NCBI RefSeq assembly: GCF_020480685.1
Contig: NZ_JAJAFU010000010.1
Coordinates: 1 to 64,000, forward strand
Direction of reading: 5' to 3'
DNA: 64,000 nt
From: Deferrivibrio essentukiensis
GTDB lineage: Bacteria > Chrysiogenota > Deferribacteres > Deferribacterales > Deferrivibrionaceae
Both the position numbers and the translations under genes were made by a program. The notes under the pieces were generated by a model. It saw only the letters and a program-made list of their open reading frames with translations. It searched no databases and was not told the origin of the DNA. Below, piece after piece: positions 1-9,428 of the stretch (position 1 is its first letter; every line of letters starts with the position of its first letter).

Positions 1-433
1 TGGTTCTTATATGGTTATAAATTAAATTTATTTTAGAACTTTTTATAAATCTACTCTTTAAAACATTTACGCACGCTAAGGAATTGCATGTAAAGGAGTC
101 AATAATAGGGTTAATATAGTAGAAAAGGTTATTTGGCTTACTTAGTACCCCTCTATTTATAAAGAGTTTGTTCTTTTTTAAATTTAATAATGTTAGCCAA
201 AAACCAAGTTTATGGCCACCGTTATGATAAGTGTGAATGATATCGATATGTTCTTTTTTTAGTACATTCAATAAACCAAGAGCAGCTAGAATTTTATATT
301 TAAAATCAGCGTGGTAAATATTCTTACAAAACCCTGAAACTATATTATTAATTTCAGCATTTTTTTTGCTTATTAAATAGATATCTAAACCACAATTGTA
401 CAGTGATTCGATGTTATAGCTTAATTGACGAAT
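1..433 (-). pseudogene. Glycosyltransferase family 4 N-terminal half, partial, separated from its start by an in-frame TGA
   Basis: Read on the minus strand from the TGA at 434-436, the same frame as the upstream deacetylase stays open for 144 codons to the window edge. The translation looks like the donor-independent N-terminal lobe of a GT4 (GT-B) glycosyltransferase: an IDIIHTYHNGGHKLGFW segment followed by INRGVLSKPNN. The first Rossmann strand and glycine turn that such an enzyme needs (KILFITDSNKYSSG) lie before the TGA, at the end of the deacetylase reading frame, and there is no ATG, GTG or TTG between them that would restore it. I read this as the second half of a deacetylase-glycosyltransferase fusion interrupted by a nonsense codon. 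The C-terminal lobe is outside the window. A separate gene using a non-standard start after the TGA is possible but would lack the first strand. Confidence 0.7.
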
Positions 434-1456
434 TCATCCTGAGGAATATTTATTAGAATCCGTAATAAACAAAATTTTATTTAATTCTTTTTGTTTCTTA
501 AACTTTTTAAAGAAGATTGTAGCTGTTATTTTGTTTGAGTAGATGTTAAGCTTTTGACTCAACCACTTTATATTATCTTTATCATTAACCCCTATACGGT
601 TTATGTAAAAAGGATTGGTTCCATAAGAATTAGGAAATCTTTCAAGGGTAAAACTTCCTTTATATCCCGAATCTTTTAATGCCTGCATAGAAACTTTGTC
701 AAAATGCCCCCAAGGCCAACAAAAAAAGTCAATAGGTTTGTTTAGAATATTTTCCAGATACTCTTTACTTTCTTTGAATTCTTTGAGGCAAAAATGGTAT
801 CTTTCATCTGTATTTCTTTTTTTAAATATAACTTTTCCATTTTCTTCAATAGGCCAAAACCCATCATATGCATATGCAGAACCTTTATCAAAGTATTTTG
901 TTCCCTGTTTTACCTCGTTGTATATTCCATAAATTCCCCAATGAAATTTTTCAGGATAATTACCAATTAATTTCATAGATTTAAAACACATTTGATGGTT
1001 AACGGAATGGCTATATACTTCATGTCCAAAATCATGTACTGCTGAGTAAATTTCATTTTTATTCATAAATTGTGTTTTATCTGAATTTTTTAGTACATTT
1101 ATAAATGAAGTTTTAGCATCTAAAATTTCAGGCAAATTTTTATTTGGAAATTGAGCCCTTTTTTCCCCATCCCCTATAAAGTTTGTAATCGCAAAGAAAA
1201 TACCACTGAAATTATATTTATTAAGCAAAGGGATTGCATACACCCAGTTATCTAGGGAACAGTCATCAAATGTGATTACAACAGGCTTTTTAGGTAATTT
1301 AACGTTATTTGACATAAAATTGTATAACAGTTCTGCTGAGATGGTTTCAAAACCATTGTTTTGAAGATACTCAAGGTGCTCTGTAAATCTTTCAGGGGTT
1401 ATCCCCCCTGCATAAGAAACTTTATGGTAGCATAAAACAGGTACACTTTTAAACAC
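434..1456 (-). CDS. Polysaccharide deacetylase (carbohydrate esterase 4, NodB fold)
   Basis: Predicted metal-dependent deacetylase acting on N- or O-acetylated sugars of a surface glycan. The NodB fold is visible: VPVLCYHKVS at the start, the metal-site motif TFDDC near residue 65 (usually TFDDG) and HSVNH near residue 150, the HSxxH metal ligands. The length of 340 aa is slightly long for a stand-alone enzyme because the last 20 or so residues are the first strand of a glycosyltransferase (see 1-433). It overlaps the heptosyltransferase by 8 nt, so the two are probably translationally coupled. It is the penultimate visible gene of the minus-strand LPS operon. A FDDC variant may still be active because the second Asp and both His are kept. 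Confidence 0.82.
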   Translation of the reverse strand: MFKSVPVLCYHKVSYAGGITPERFTEHLEYLQNNGFETISAELLYNFMSNNVKLPKKPVVITFDDCSLDNWVYAIPLLNKYNFSGIFFAITNFIGDGEKRAQFPNKNLPEILDAKTSFINVLKNSDKTQFMNKNEIYSAVHDFGHEVYSHSVNHQMCFKSMKLIGNYPEKFHWGIYGIYNEVKQGTKYFDKGSAYAYDGFWPIEENGKVIFKKRNTDERYHFCLKEFKESKEYLENILNKPIDFFCWPWGHFDKVSMQALKDSGYKGSFTLERFPNSYGTNPFYINRIGVNDKDNIKWLSQKLNIYSNKITATIFFKKFKKQKELNKILFITDSNKYSSG

Positions 1457-2447
1457 CTATAACCTCTTGTAAAAAATTATTAAAATCATCTTTTATTTCA
1501 TCAAAACTGAAATCATGTAAACATGGAATATTATCACCATATTTACATTTATTGCTTTTACAAGGTTGACATTCAAGGTTTTTTCTAACCCATCTATATT
1601 CATTGGAAGGAAAAATCCAACCTTCACTTGAAGCGCCAAGTATAACAAAAGATGGCTTGTTTAATGCTACTGCCATATGAAAAGGGGATGAGTCATTGCC
1701 AGAGTGAAATCTTGATAAACTTAATATTGCCACAAATTCTGATAATGAAAAAGCGTTGGTAAAAAAAACACTGTTGTATAGTTTGTGTTTTTTAATTTTA
1801 TCTAAATAACTATCTTCATTAGGTCCATATGAAAAAATTATTTTAAAACCAGTTTTCATATGAATATATTCTGCCAGTTTAATATAATTATCCAAAGTCC
1901 ATCTTCTGGTATCCCCTTTGTGAGTGGGAGAAATAACTACAAAGTCTTCAATATTGTTGTTTTTTAGATATTGCTTTACTTTTTCGATTTCTTTTTCACC
2001 TGGATATATTACCGGCCTAATATTATACTCATTAATACCTAAAGATTTGAGTAAAGAGCATTTTATTTCTGTTGCAGTCCCTTTAAGTGGTTCGATAAGC
2101 TTGTTATAGGCAAGTTTTCTTTTTGTATATGAATAAGTAACTCTATACTTGGCTTTTGATAAAAGAGATATCCACATAGTGCGGGGATTATTCTGAAAAT
2201 CCAGAATGTAGTCATATTTTTCTTTTCTTATATCTTTAATTAGCTTTAAAGTTTGTAAAGGATTTTTATCTCTTTTAATACTCAATATTTTATCAATATT
2301 TTTATCATATTTAAGTATTGCATTACACATTGGAGTAGTTAAAAAATGAATTTCTGAATCTGGATATTTTCTCTTAATTTCTCTTGGTATTTGTGTTGTC
2401 AGTACGACATCTCCAATTTGGTACAACTGAATTATAAGAGTTTTCAT
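1449..2447 (-). CDS. ADP-heptose:LPS heptosyltransferase family (GT9)
   Basis: Transfers a heptose (or related sugar) from ADP-heptose to the LPS inner core at the cytoplasmic face of the inner membrane. The GT9 signature is clear: KTLIIQLYQIGDVVLTT at the N-terminus, and near residues 250-275 the conserved GNDSSPFHMAVALNKPSF followed by FVILGASSEGW, which forms the nucleotide-sugar pocket. A Cys-rich tail (CQPCKSNKCKYG, then CLHDF) is typical of WaaC/WaaF-like members. The size (332 aa) is normal. ATGA-type overlaps with both neighbours indicate coupled translation in the LPS operon. The acceptor cannot be told from sequence. Confidence 0.9.
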   Translation of the reverse strand: MKTLIIQLYQIGDVVLTTQIPREIKRKYPDSEIHFLTTPMCNAILKYDKNIDKILSIKRDKNPLQTLKLIKDIRKEKYDYILDFQNNPRTMWISLLSKAKYRVTYSYTKRKLAYNKLIEPLKGTATEIKCSLLKSLGINEYNIRPVIYPGEKEIEKVKQYLKNNNIEDFVVISPTHKGDTRRWTLDNYIKLAEYIHMKTGFKIIFSYGPNEDSYLDKIKKHKLYNSVFFTNAFSLSEFVAILSLSRFHSGNDSSPFHMAVALNKPSFVILGASSEGWIFPSNEYRWVRKNLECQPCKSNKCKYGDNIPCLHDFSFDEIKDDFNNFLQEVIGV

Positions 2448-3568
2448 GCAAGTTCCTTTATAACATTTAAATAATTATTAAATATATCTTTATCAGAGAA
2501 TAAAGTACTATTTTTATTAATATGTTCCTTTTTAATGCACATTGCTTTTTTTAGGTAAATAGAAAGTTCTTTACCACTTAATTCTTCCACAGTTATTAAA
2601 TAACCATTTTTTCCTTCATTAACAAAGTCCTGAGCTCCATTGTTTGTTGTAGTAATAACTGGAGTGCCAGCAGCTAAAGATTCTAATACAACATTTGCAC
2701 ATGTGTCATAAAATGTAGGCAAGCAAAAAACACTTAAAACATTGTAAAACTCATTCATATCTTTAATCTTACCTAAAAAATGAACTCTATTTTCTATTTT
2801 AAGTTGCTTGGCTTTTTCTATATATTTTTTAGGATTTCTATTACCTGCAATTAATAATTCTACATTATCAGGCAAATATTTAATAGCTTCTATTAAATAA
2901 ATCAAACCCTTTAACTCGAAATTTGAGGCAGCAAAACCAACATAAATTTTATCTTTTGATAGACTATATTTTTCATAAAAAGAATTAGAGATATCATGCA
3001 TTAACTTAAAAATATTTTTATTTACGCTATTCGGAATAATTTTATAATTCAAATTTGTTAAATTATACCTATTTAAAAATTCTTTTTTTGCCATATTTGA
3101 TTGAAAAACAACTAACTTTAAATTAGGATTATTTCTATACATTTTTTTCTCAATAAATACAGTAATATAATTTACAGGTGAAAAAAGTCTTTTCAGCATC
3201 TTTTTAAACTTACTATAACCTCTATACCCTTTTAAAGAGTTCATTAAAAAATCCAAATGAGATCCACTCCCAGCTCTAATTACATGACAGTAGTTAACTT
3301 TTGTAAGAGCTATGTTCAAAGAATTTTCACTATATTTTGCAATCTTTGATGCTTTTAAATAATAACTTAAGGTCTTCAAAAACCTACCTGGTCTCCATAA
3401 ACCTAATTCAATGATATTTTTATTCTTGATATCAGTTTTATTTTCACCACATACCACTTTGACTTCATACCCTTTTTCTACCAAAAACTGATAGAATCTA
3501 TAACAAAAGCTCTCTACACCACCATACCTTGAAAAAGCCCTTATAAAAAGAATAATTTTTTTCCCCAT
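2444..3568 (-). CDS. Glycosyltransferase family 4, WaaG/RfaG-like
   Basis: Retaining GT-B glycosyltransferase of 374 aa, probably adding a hexose to the LPS core. N-terminal lobe: FIRAFSRYGGVESFCYRF, the glycine-rich turn; then HVIRAGSGSHLDF, which resembles the WaaG acceptor loop. C-terminal lobe: YVGFAASNFELKGL and the donor-binding E-x7-E motif in FYDTCANVVLESLAAGTPVI, a form (DTCANVVLE) characteristic of WaaG-like enzymes. It sits 25 nt downstream of the ligase gene and overlaps the heptosyltransferase gene by 4 nt. The WaaG assignment comes from motif resemblance; another core hexosyltransferase is possible. Confidence 0.85.
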   Translation of the reverse strand: MGKKIILFIRAFSRYGGVESFCYRFYQFLVEKGYEVKVVCGENKTDIKNKNIIELGLWRPGRFLKTLSYYLKASKIAKYSENSLNIALTKVNYCHVIRAGSGSHLDFLMNSLKGYRGYSKFKKMLKRLFSPVNYITVFIEKKMYRNNPNLKLVVFQSNMAKKEFLNRYNLTNLNYKIIPNSVNKNIFKLMHDISNSFYEKYSLSKDKIYVGFAASNFELKGLIYLIEAIKYLPDNVELLIAGNRNPKKYIEKAKQLKIENRVHFLGKIKDMNEFYNVLSVFCLPTFYDTCANVVLESLAAGTPVITTTNNGAQDFVNEGKNGYLITVEELSGKELSIYLKKAMCIKKEHINKNSTLFSDKDIFNNYLNVIKELA

Positions 3569-3592
3569 TTAATATCCTTTAAAACCAACCAA

Positions 3593-4747
3593 TTATTCAT
3601 TTAAAGCATCAATATAGTTTTTATTTGAGTTTAATGAATATAATATTCCTATCAGAAAGCAAAAAAGCATTAATACTTCCGAGTCGCCAAAATTATTTTC
3701 TGTTAACCCATCAAGCATGTAGGCAATTGTTATACCTAATCCTGCCAATTTAGTAAATTGGTCATCAGAATTGTAAAATCTATATAATAACATACCTAAT
3801 ATTGCCATTAGTATTAATAAAGCGGGTACCCCATAATAAACGGCCAATGTTAAGTATGAGTTATGGGAGTGAGCCTTTGAGCTCACCGGCACGTCTATAT
3901 ATTGATCAAAATATTTTTTTATATTGTTGCCTATTCCAAAAATAGGGTTATCCCTAATTATTTCAAGAGAGCTTTTCCATAATACAACTCTGGTGCCAAA
4001 TGAAGTATTTGAGACGTTGTACGAATTATTAAAGAAATCATTGAATCGATTTTTTAAATTAGTATTAGTAAATATCAGGCTGGTGAAAATTAATATTATA
4101 ATTAAAGAAAATATTATGCCTTTTGATTTATATTTTAGTACAAGTATTACCAATAAAGTGATTGTTGTAAAAAGTATCGGGCCTCTTGAAAGAGTTAATA
4201 TTAAAGAAGTAAAATATAGTATAAATAGTAATATGTAAGAATACAATTCTATTTTTGTCGTATATGTTTTAGTTATTAGTATGACAAAAACTAAAATAAC
4301 TATTAATGAAATGGTATTACCATATGTTAGTGCGTGAGTAAAAAAGCCATCTGCTCTATGGGTTATTTTATTTATTATTTCATATATCGCATAGCATGAG
4401 GATAAAAAAGCTCCGAACATTAAGAATTTAAAAGTATTAAAAGGCTTAAGTTTTTTTTCTTCAAAGAAATACCATGTCACAAAAAATATCAGGTAGTGCC
4501 ACCAGCTAAAAGATTTTTTTATTAGTTTACTTATACTACTAAAATTTTCATAGTTTACAAATTTTGATAATGTTGTCCATGCAACAAATAATATGAATAA
4601 TATAACAATTTTATCTGAAAAGATATTTTTATTCCCTTTGATAATATCCTTTATAAAAAATAACAAAAGAATCCCAAATGCTATTTGTGTTGCACTTATT
4701 GATATAAAATGCGACAAACTAAAAATGTACATAAAATATTCAACCAT
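3593..4747 (-). CDS. O-antigen ligase / polymerase family membrane protein (Wzy_C)
   Basis: Polytopic inner-membrane protein of 384 aa with about ten hydrophobic segments. The Wzy_C signature region is present around residues 240-300: TRVVLWKSSLEIIRDNPIFG, then GIGNN, then AHSHNSYLTLAVYYG, where the periplasmic Arg and His residues used by WaaL ligases lie. Such proteins either join O-polysaccharide to lipid A-core or polymerise repeat units. Placement among core glycosyltransferases and the absence of flippase or Wzz genes in the window favour a WaaL-like ligase, but the two activities cannot be separated by sequence alone. It overlaps the GT2 gene by 8 nt. Confidence 0.8.
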   Translation of the reverse strand: MVEYFMYIFSLSHFISISATQIAFGILLLFFIKDIIKGNKNIFSDKIVILFILFVAWTTLSKFVNYENFSSISKLIKKSFSWWHYLIFFVTWYFFEEKKLKPFNTFKFLMFGAFLSSCYAIYEIINKITHRADGFFTHALTYGNTISLIVILVFVILITKTYTTKIELYSYILLFILYFTSLILTLSRGPILFTTITLLVILVLKYKSKGIIFSLIIILIFTSLIFTNTNLKNRFNDFFNNSYNVSNTSFGTRVVLWKSSLEIIRDNPIFGIGNNIKKYFDQYIDVPVSSKAHSHNSYLTLAVYYGVPALLILMAILGMLLYRFYNSDDQFTKLAGLGITIAYMLDGLTENNFGDSEVLMLFCFLIGILYSLNSNKNYIDALNE

Positions 4748-5495
4748 TTTTATGCTCCCAAGCCTTTATGTATTTTAATGCTTCATAAAAACTGCCTAAA
4801 ATGGCAATAATAAGCCCTCTGTAACCTTCAAAAATCCCACCTTTTAAAAAATACATTTTTATAAACTTTAAAGGTGGTTTAATAAATAAATTTAGAAGTA
4901 TACTTAGATTACTCAGTTTACTTTTTTCTTTTCCTAAAATTGTTGTGTACTTATTCATTTTATTAATGTGGTCTTCAATATTTTTATATGAATAGTGATA
5001 AAGGTCACAATTTTTAGGGATGTAAAATATTTTTTCTCCGCAGACTAATGATTCATGCACCGATTTATCATCCCAAAAGCAGACATTTTTGTCATAAATC
5101 CTTATTTTATAATCAGGATACCAACCGCTGTTTTTAATGAATTTACCAAGATAAAAGGTCCGCCTTGGGGTTGCAACAGCGGAATAACCCTGGGAGAAAA
5201 TATCATCTACATGCTCTAACAGATATTTTTTTAGCTCTACCGAAACTTCTTCATCAGCATCAATTGAAAATATGATATCATTTTTTGCTAAATTAGAGGC
5301 AAAATTTTTTTGCTGTCCATACCCTTCAAACTTATTAATATACACCTTATCAGTATATTTTTTGGCTATTTCTATTGTCTTATCAGTGCTTTCGGAGTCA
5401 ACTACGATAATTTCATCAACAAAATCCAAAGATTTAAGGCATCTGTCTAAATTGTCTTCTTCATTAAAAGTTATAATTGTTGCCGAAAGTTTCAC
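4740..5495 (-). CDS. Glycosyltransferase family 2, WaaE/KdtX-like
   Basis: Inverting GT-A glycosyltransferase of 251 aa. The N-terminus LSATIITFNEEDNLDRCL, followed by DEIIVVDSESTDKT and the metal-binding IDADEEV (DxD-like), is the pattern of the WaaE/KdtX group that adds glucose to the first heptose of the core. A late QQKNFA motif and the SGWYPDYKIRIYDK region match the same group. The C-terminus carries one hydrophobic stretch (about residues 220-240) that may anchor it to the membrane. It overlaps both neighbours by a few bases in the LPS operon. Confidence 0.86.
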   Translation of the reverse strand: MKLSATIITFNEEDNLDRCLKSLDFVDEIIVVDSESTDKTIEIAKKYTDKVYINKFEGYGQQKNFASNLAKNDIIFSIDADEEVSVELKKYLLEHVDDIFSQGYSAVATPRRTFYLGKFIKNSGWYPDYKIRIYDKNVCFWDDKSVHESLVCGEKIFYIPKNCDLYHYSYKNIEDHINKMNKYTTILGKEKSKLSNLSILLNLFIKPPLKFIKMYFLKGGIFEGYRGLIIAILGSFYEALKYIKAWEHKNG

Positions 5496-6583
5496 TTATT
5501 AATTCCTAAAAATTCTATATATTGTCCACAAACATTTAATTGCTCAAATTTTTTAATGTGTTCATCTTTTATTTCAGGATAATTTCTTAATGCTTGCTTC
5601 ATTTTCTCAGCCAATGCATCTACATCTCTTGTAGGAACTAAAAAATTGGCAAGTTCACCAGTCAAAATTTCACTTGGTCCACTATCACAATTTGTACTAA
5701 CTACAGGCGTTTTCAATATCAAAGCTTCAATCAAAACTCTTGGCAATCCTTCGAAGTCTGAACTTAAAACCAAAAGTTTTGCATTTTTAATTAAAGGGTA
5801 GGGATTAGTGACCATAGGATGCAAAATTACTTTACCATTTAATTGTAATTCATCAATCAACTTTTCCAAATATTGTTGACCACTGCCTTCACCTAAAAGT
5901 ATTAATTTCTCTTTTAAATTTGCTTTTTCATATGCCTTTAATAAAATATCTTGTCTTTTGTGTTTAATATCAAACCTACCAACATGTATAATGTGGTCAT
6001 CAACAGGAAGATTAAAATGCTCTTCAGACTTATTTAAAATATAGTCAGTATCAAAAGGATTATATATTGTTATGATACTCTCTGATTTTATACCAATATT
6101 TTTTACCAAATCATTATAAACTCCCTTTGATACACATATTATATTCTTACCCTTATAAGTATTAGCTAAATACTTCCTTTTAATATTTTTCAAAAATAAG
6201 CTATCGTTTCTATCTATTCTTTTTTTTGTAAATGAATTTCTAATTATATAGGAGATATTGTATTTCTTATCTAATTGATTAAGAATTTTTTCCCAACTTT
6301 TTGATGTTTGCGCTGTTAATATTGCATCATATTTACTTATTTCAAAAAAATTATTCAACTTATTCTTTAAAATAATATGTCTTAAAGGATGTTTTTTGTA
6401 TTTATCAAGTTGCAATTTAATAATATTAAAATCACATTGCTTATCCCATTCAACTTTACTGCCATAAGCAAGGACTAAGTCAACTAAATAACCTAATTTA
6501 ACGAACCCGTTTAAAAGAGTTAGCGTTGAAACCTCTGCTCCACCAATTCCAAAATTTCCCATTAAATATGCAATTTTTTTCAT
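5492..6583 (-). CDS. Glycosyltransferase family 4
   Basis: GT-B glycosyltransferase of 363 aa. The N-terminal IAYLMGNFGIGGAEVSTL is the classic GT4 glycine-rich loop, and the C-terminal lobe has HVGRFDIKHKRQD and the donor site SDFEGLPRVLIEALILKT (E-x7-E). It overlaps the GT2 gene by 4 nt and lies 1 nt from the next GT4 gene upstream. The sugar and acceptor are unknown. It probably extends LPS core or O-chain because of the operon. Confidence 0.85.
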   Translation of the reverse strand: MKKIAYLMGNFGIGGAEVSTLTLLNGFVKLGYLVDLVLAYGSKVEWDKQCDFNIIKLQLDKYKKHPLRHIILKNKLNNFFEISKYDAILTAQTSKSWEKILNQLDKKYNISYIIRNSFTKKRIDRNDSLFLKNIKRKYLANTYKGKNIICVSKGVYNDLVKNIGIKSESIITIYNPFDTDYILNKSEEHFNLPVDDHIIHVGRFDIKHKRQDILLKAYEKANLKEKLILLGEGSGQQYLEKLIDELQLNGKVILHPMVTNPYPLIKNAKLLVLSSDFEGLPRVLIEALILKTPVVSTNCDSGPSEILTGELANFLVPTRDVDALAEKMKQALRNYPEIKDEHIKKFEQLNVCGQYIEFLGINK

Positions 6584-6584
6584 T

Positions 6585-7643
6585 TTATCCCATAATTCTT
6601 TTGTAAATTTTTTTATAATTAAAGGTCATTTTTTCAAAACTAAATTCTTTTACTGAATAAATTAAATTATTTTTATTAAATTTACTATCTAAAGAGTACA
6701 AAAAAAGTTCTGCTATTTTTGAACTATTTTTAACCTCAGCAAGGTATCCATTTACTCCATCTTTTACAATCTCAGGTATCCCACCGACTTTTGTAGCAAC
6801 CACTGGTATTCCAAAGCTTAAAGCGTCTATAATAGATGTACAAAGCCCTTCCTCTTTTGATGTCATAGCAAAAACATCCATACATTTCAAGCAGGAATAT
6901 ACATCGTCTCTAAAACCGGTAAAAATAATATTGCTAAAACATGGTAAAGTTTTTGCGAAATCAACTACTTCATTAAAGAGTGGCCCGTCACCAACTAACA
7001 AAAGTTTAATTTTTTTATTTTCTTCGTAAGCTTTATCAAAAGCTTTTATCAGTGTTTTATGATCCTTATGATCGGCAAAATTTGCAATACAGCCAATAAC
7101 AAAATATCCTTCCAATATTTTTTTTAAATCTTCCGGACAGTTATAATCATCTGGGTTTTTAAACTCAACACCACTATAAATAACTTCAATTTTACTGTTA
7201 TCAACACCGTCATTTATTAATATATTTTTTACTGCTTCTGATATGGCAATAACTTTATCAACATATTTATTTGTATACTTGATTGCACTAAAAATATTTT
7301 TCTTTATCGAGAAATCAACTCGCCTTGTATGCAGCAGCTTAAAATCTTTTCCGAGCATTTTTATAATAACAAGAGGCGTTAACGAATGAGCATCATGTGA
7401 ATGTACGATATCAGGTTTTATTTTATTAATAATTTTCGTTAGATTTAAAATACTGAGAGGATTAACTTCCCCTTTAAAATCAAAAGGTAAAATATTTTTA
7501 TCATATTTATTAATCAATTCACCTTTACTGTTGGCAGCCAGGTAGCTTTCAAATCCATTTTCCAAAAGCCCTTTATGAAGCAGTAAAGCTTGCCTCTGTC
7601 CGCCTCTCCACTCTTTGCCTGTGTCAACATGCAAAATTTTCAT
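6585..7643 (-). CDS. Glycosyltransferase family 4
   Basis: GT-B glycosyltransferase of 352 aa. N-terminal MKILHVDTGKEWRGGQRQA is a loop shared by a subgroup of core glycosyltransferases in anaerobes; DIVHSHDAHSLTP follows near residue 80. The C-terminal lobe shows FVIGCIANFADHKDHKTLI and the E-x7-E donor motif in MTSKEEGLCTSIIDALSFG. It is 3 nt downstream of msbA, so it is the second gene of the LPS operon. The substrate cannot be assigned. Confidence 0.85.
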   Translation of the reverse strand: MKILHVDTGKEWRGGQRQALLLHKGLLENGFESYLAANSKGELINKYDKNILPFDFKGEVNPLSILNLTKIINKIKPDIVHSHDAHSLTPLVIIKMLGKDFKLLHTRRVDFSIKKNIFSAIKYTNKYVDKVIAISEAVKNILINDGVDNSKIEVIYSGVEFKNPDDYNCPEDLKKILEGYFVIGCIANFADHKDHKTLIKAFDKAYEENKKIKLLLVGDGPLFNEVVDFAKTLPCFSNIIFTGFRDDVYSCLKCMDVFAMTSKEEGLCTSIIDALSFGIPVVATKVGGIPEIVKDGVNGYLAEVKNSSKIAELFLYSLDSKFNKNNLIYSVKEFSFEKMTFNYKKIYKRIMG

Positions 7644-7646
7644 CGA

Positions 7647-9371
7647 CTATCCATTTTTAAATTGCATATCGTATAATGTTTTGTATGTAGAGGAAATAGA
7701 TATCAAGTCTTTATGTTTACCTGTAGCTTCTATTTTTCCATTTTTTAAAACAACAATCATGTCAGCATTTAAAATAGTAGATAACCTATGAGCAATAACA
7801 AAACTTGTTCTTCCTTTCATTAGATTCTCTAATGCCTTTTGAACAATTTTTTCTGACTCAGTATCAAGAGCACTGGTAGCCTCATCAAGTATTAATATGG
7901 GTGGATTTTTGAGCAAGGCTCTAGCAATAGTTATCCTTTGCCTTTGTCCCCCGGAAAGTCTTACTCCTCTTTCTCCAATAAAAGTATTGTAACCGTAAGG
8001 CAAGTCTAATATAAAATCATGGGCATATGCTGCTTTTGCAGCCATTATAATATCTTCCTCTAAAACATTGTCTAATCCATACGCTATGTTATTTTTTATG
8101 CTATCGTTGAAAAGAAATGGTTCTTGGGAAACAATACCTATATTTCTCCGCAGGGAATGAATTTTAAAGTTTCTTATGTCCGTGCCTCCAATACATATGG
8201 AGCCATCTGTAACATCGTAAAATCTCGGTAATAGATTTACCAATGTGCTTTTACCTGCTCCGCTAGAGCCGACAAGTGCAACAGTAGTTCCAGGCTTTAA
8301 ATTTAAATTAATTTCTTTTAGTATAAAATCTTCATCGTCTTCATATTTAAAATAAACATTTTTGAAAGTGATTTCCTTGCCTTGAGCTTTACACTCCAAA
8401 TAACCGTCTTTTTCTAAGATCTCGTTATTTATATCCATAAGTCCAAAGACCCTTTCAGCTGCACCAATTGCAGCTTGTACTTTACTGTTGGCCCTATTTA
8501 ACCTTTTAAATGGTTCATACATGAGTGCTAGAGCCGCAAGAAAAGAAAAAAATGTGCCTGGTGTAGTGCTACCGTTTAGGACTTGTTGTCCTCCATAATA
8601 TACAATAAATGCGATCCCTAATGCTCCAAAAAACTCTAGTAGTGGTGAGCTTATTTCATCATAAATGATCATTTTAATTTGATCATTTACAAATTTATCA
8701 TTAACTTTTTTAAACTTTTCTTTTTCTTTTTCTTCGTTTGTAAATGCTTTAACGACTTTTATGCCACTGAATATCTCTTGTAACAGGCTTGAAATATCGC
8801 CCATTTTTTCCTGGCCACGCTTGCTATATTTTTTTACTTTTTTGCCCAAATAAACTATGGGATAAATCAAAAATGGAACAATAAAGATTGCAATAGAGCC
8901 TAATATTAATTCTTGATTTAGTACTACACCAGCTAATACTACGATAGTAATACTTTCTCTTAGAAGAGAAATAGCAGATGGAATAGCATCTTGAATAACA
9001 TATATATCATTTGTAATTCTTGACATTAGCATACCTGTTGGGTTTTTGGAAAAAAACTTCATGGGTAGTATTATGATTTTTTCCAACAAGTCGTTTCTAA
9101 TAGCTTGTATGACTTTCTGCCCGGTTTTCCTTAGTAAATAGTTTTGAAAAAATCTAGAAACACCTTTAAGGGTATAAATTCCTATTAATAATAATGGGAT
9201 AAACATCAACTTTTCTTTATCTTTGTTAATAAAGATTCCATCTAGTGCTGGTTTTATGATGTACGCTGTTGCTCCAGTTGTTCCAGCAACGGTTAGAGAA
9301 AATAAAATAGAGAGCAGTAATTTGATTTTATGTGGCCTAAAATATAGCCAAATCCTTTTTAACTTTTTCAA
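7647..9371 (-). CDS. msbA: Lipid A export ABC transporter MsbA (permease-ATPase)
   Basis: Half-transporter of 574 aa that flips lipid A-core across the inner membrane as a homodimer. Residues 1-310 form a six-helix ABC exporter domain. The ATPase follows with Walker A (GSSGAGKSTL, about residue 370), signature LSGGQRQR and Walker B ILILDEATSALD, then the switch His in VIAHRLS. Start: TTG at 9371, preceded by AGGTGG at a suitable distance; no better ATG lies nearby. It is the first gene of the LPS operon and divergent from hemW, 57 nt away. Other lipid or glycan ABC exporters share the architecture; the operon makes MsbA the best reading. Confidence 0.88.
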   Translation of the reverse strand: MKKLKRIWLYFRPHKIKLLLSILFSLTVAGTTGATAYIIKPALDGIFINKDKEKLMFIPLLLIGIYTLKGVSRFFQNYLLRKTGQKVIQAIRNDLLEKIIILPMKFFSKNPTGMLMSRITNDIYVIQDAIPSAISLLRESITIVVLAGVVLNQELILGSIAIFIVPFLIYPIVYLGKKVKKYSKRGQEKMGDISSLLQEIFSGIKVVKAFTNEEKEKEKFKKVNDKFVNDQIKMIIYDEISSPLLEFFGALGIAFIVYYGGQQVLNGSTTPGTFFSFLAALALMYEPFKRLNRANSKVQAAIGAAERVFGLMDINNEILEKDGYLECKAQGKEITFKNVYFKYEDDEDFILKEINLNLKPGTTVALVGSSGAGKSTLVNLLPRFYDVTDGSICIGGTDIRNFKIHSLRRNIGIVSQEPFLFNDSIKNNIAYGLDNVLEEDIIMAAKAAYAHDFILDLPYGYNTFIGERGVRLSGGQRQRITIARALLKNPPILILDEATSALDTESEKIVQKALENLMKGRTSFVIAHRLSTILNADMIVVLKNGKIEATGKHKDLISISSTYKTLYDMQFKNG

Positions 9372-9397
9372 TTTTCCACCTTTAAAAATTCTATTTT

Positions 9398-9426
9398 AAA
9401 ATATCAAAACATAATGTATTTGTAAA
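9398..9426 (-). promoter_or_regulatory. Probable sigma-70 promoter of the msbA/LPS operon
   Basis: On the minus strand, TTTACA (9421-9426) and TATTTT (9398-9403) are separated by 17 nt, giving a start near 9391 and a short leader before the msbA TTG. The -35 hexamer touches the region just before the hemW ATG, so transcription of the two divergent operons may interfere. Confidence 0.45.
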
Positions 9427-9428
9427 CA

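Noticed and set aside
434-436. Genome-wide recoding of TGA
   Set aside because: Several genes here end at TGA directly before or overlapping a new start, and no internal TGA is seen in other conserved genes.
1-9371. A complete O-antigen polymerisation (Wzx/Wzy/Wzz) locus
   Set aside because: Only a single Wzy_C/ligase-type protein is present and no flippase or chain-length regulator; the operon is better read as LPS core with a ligase.
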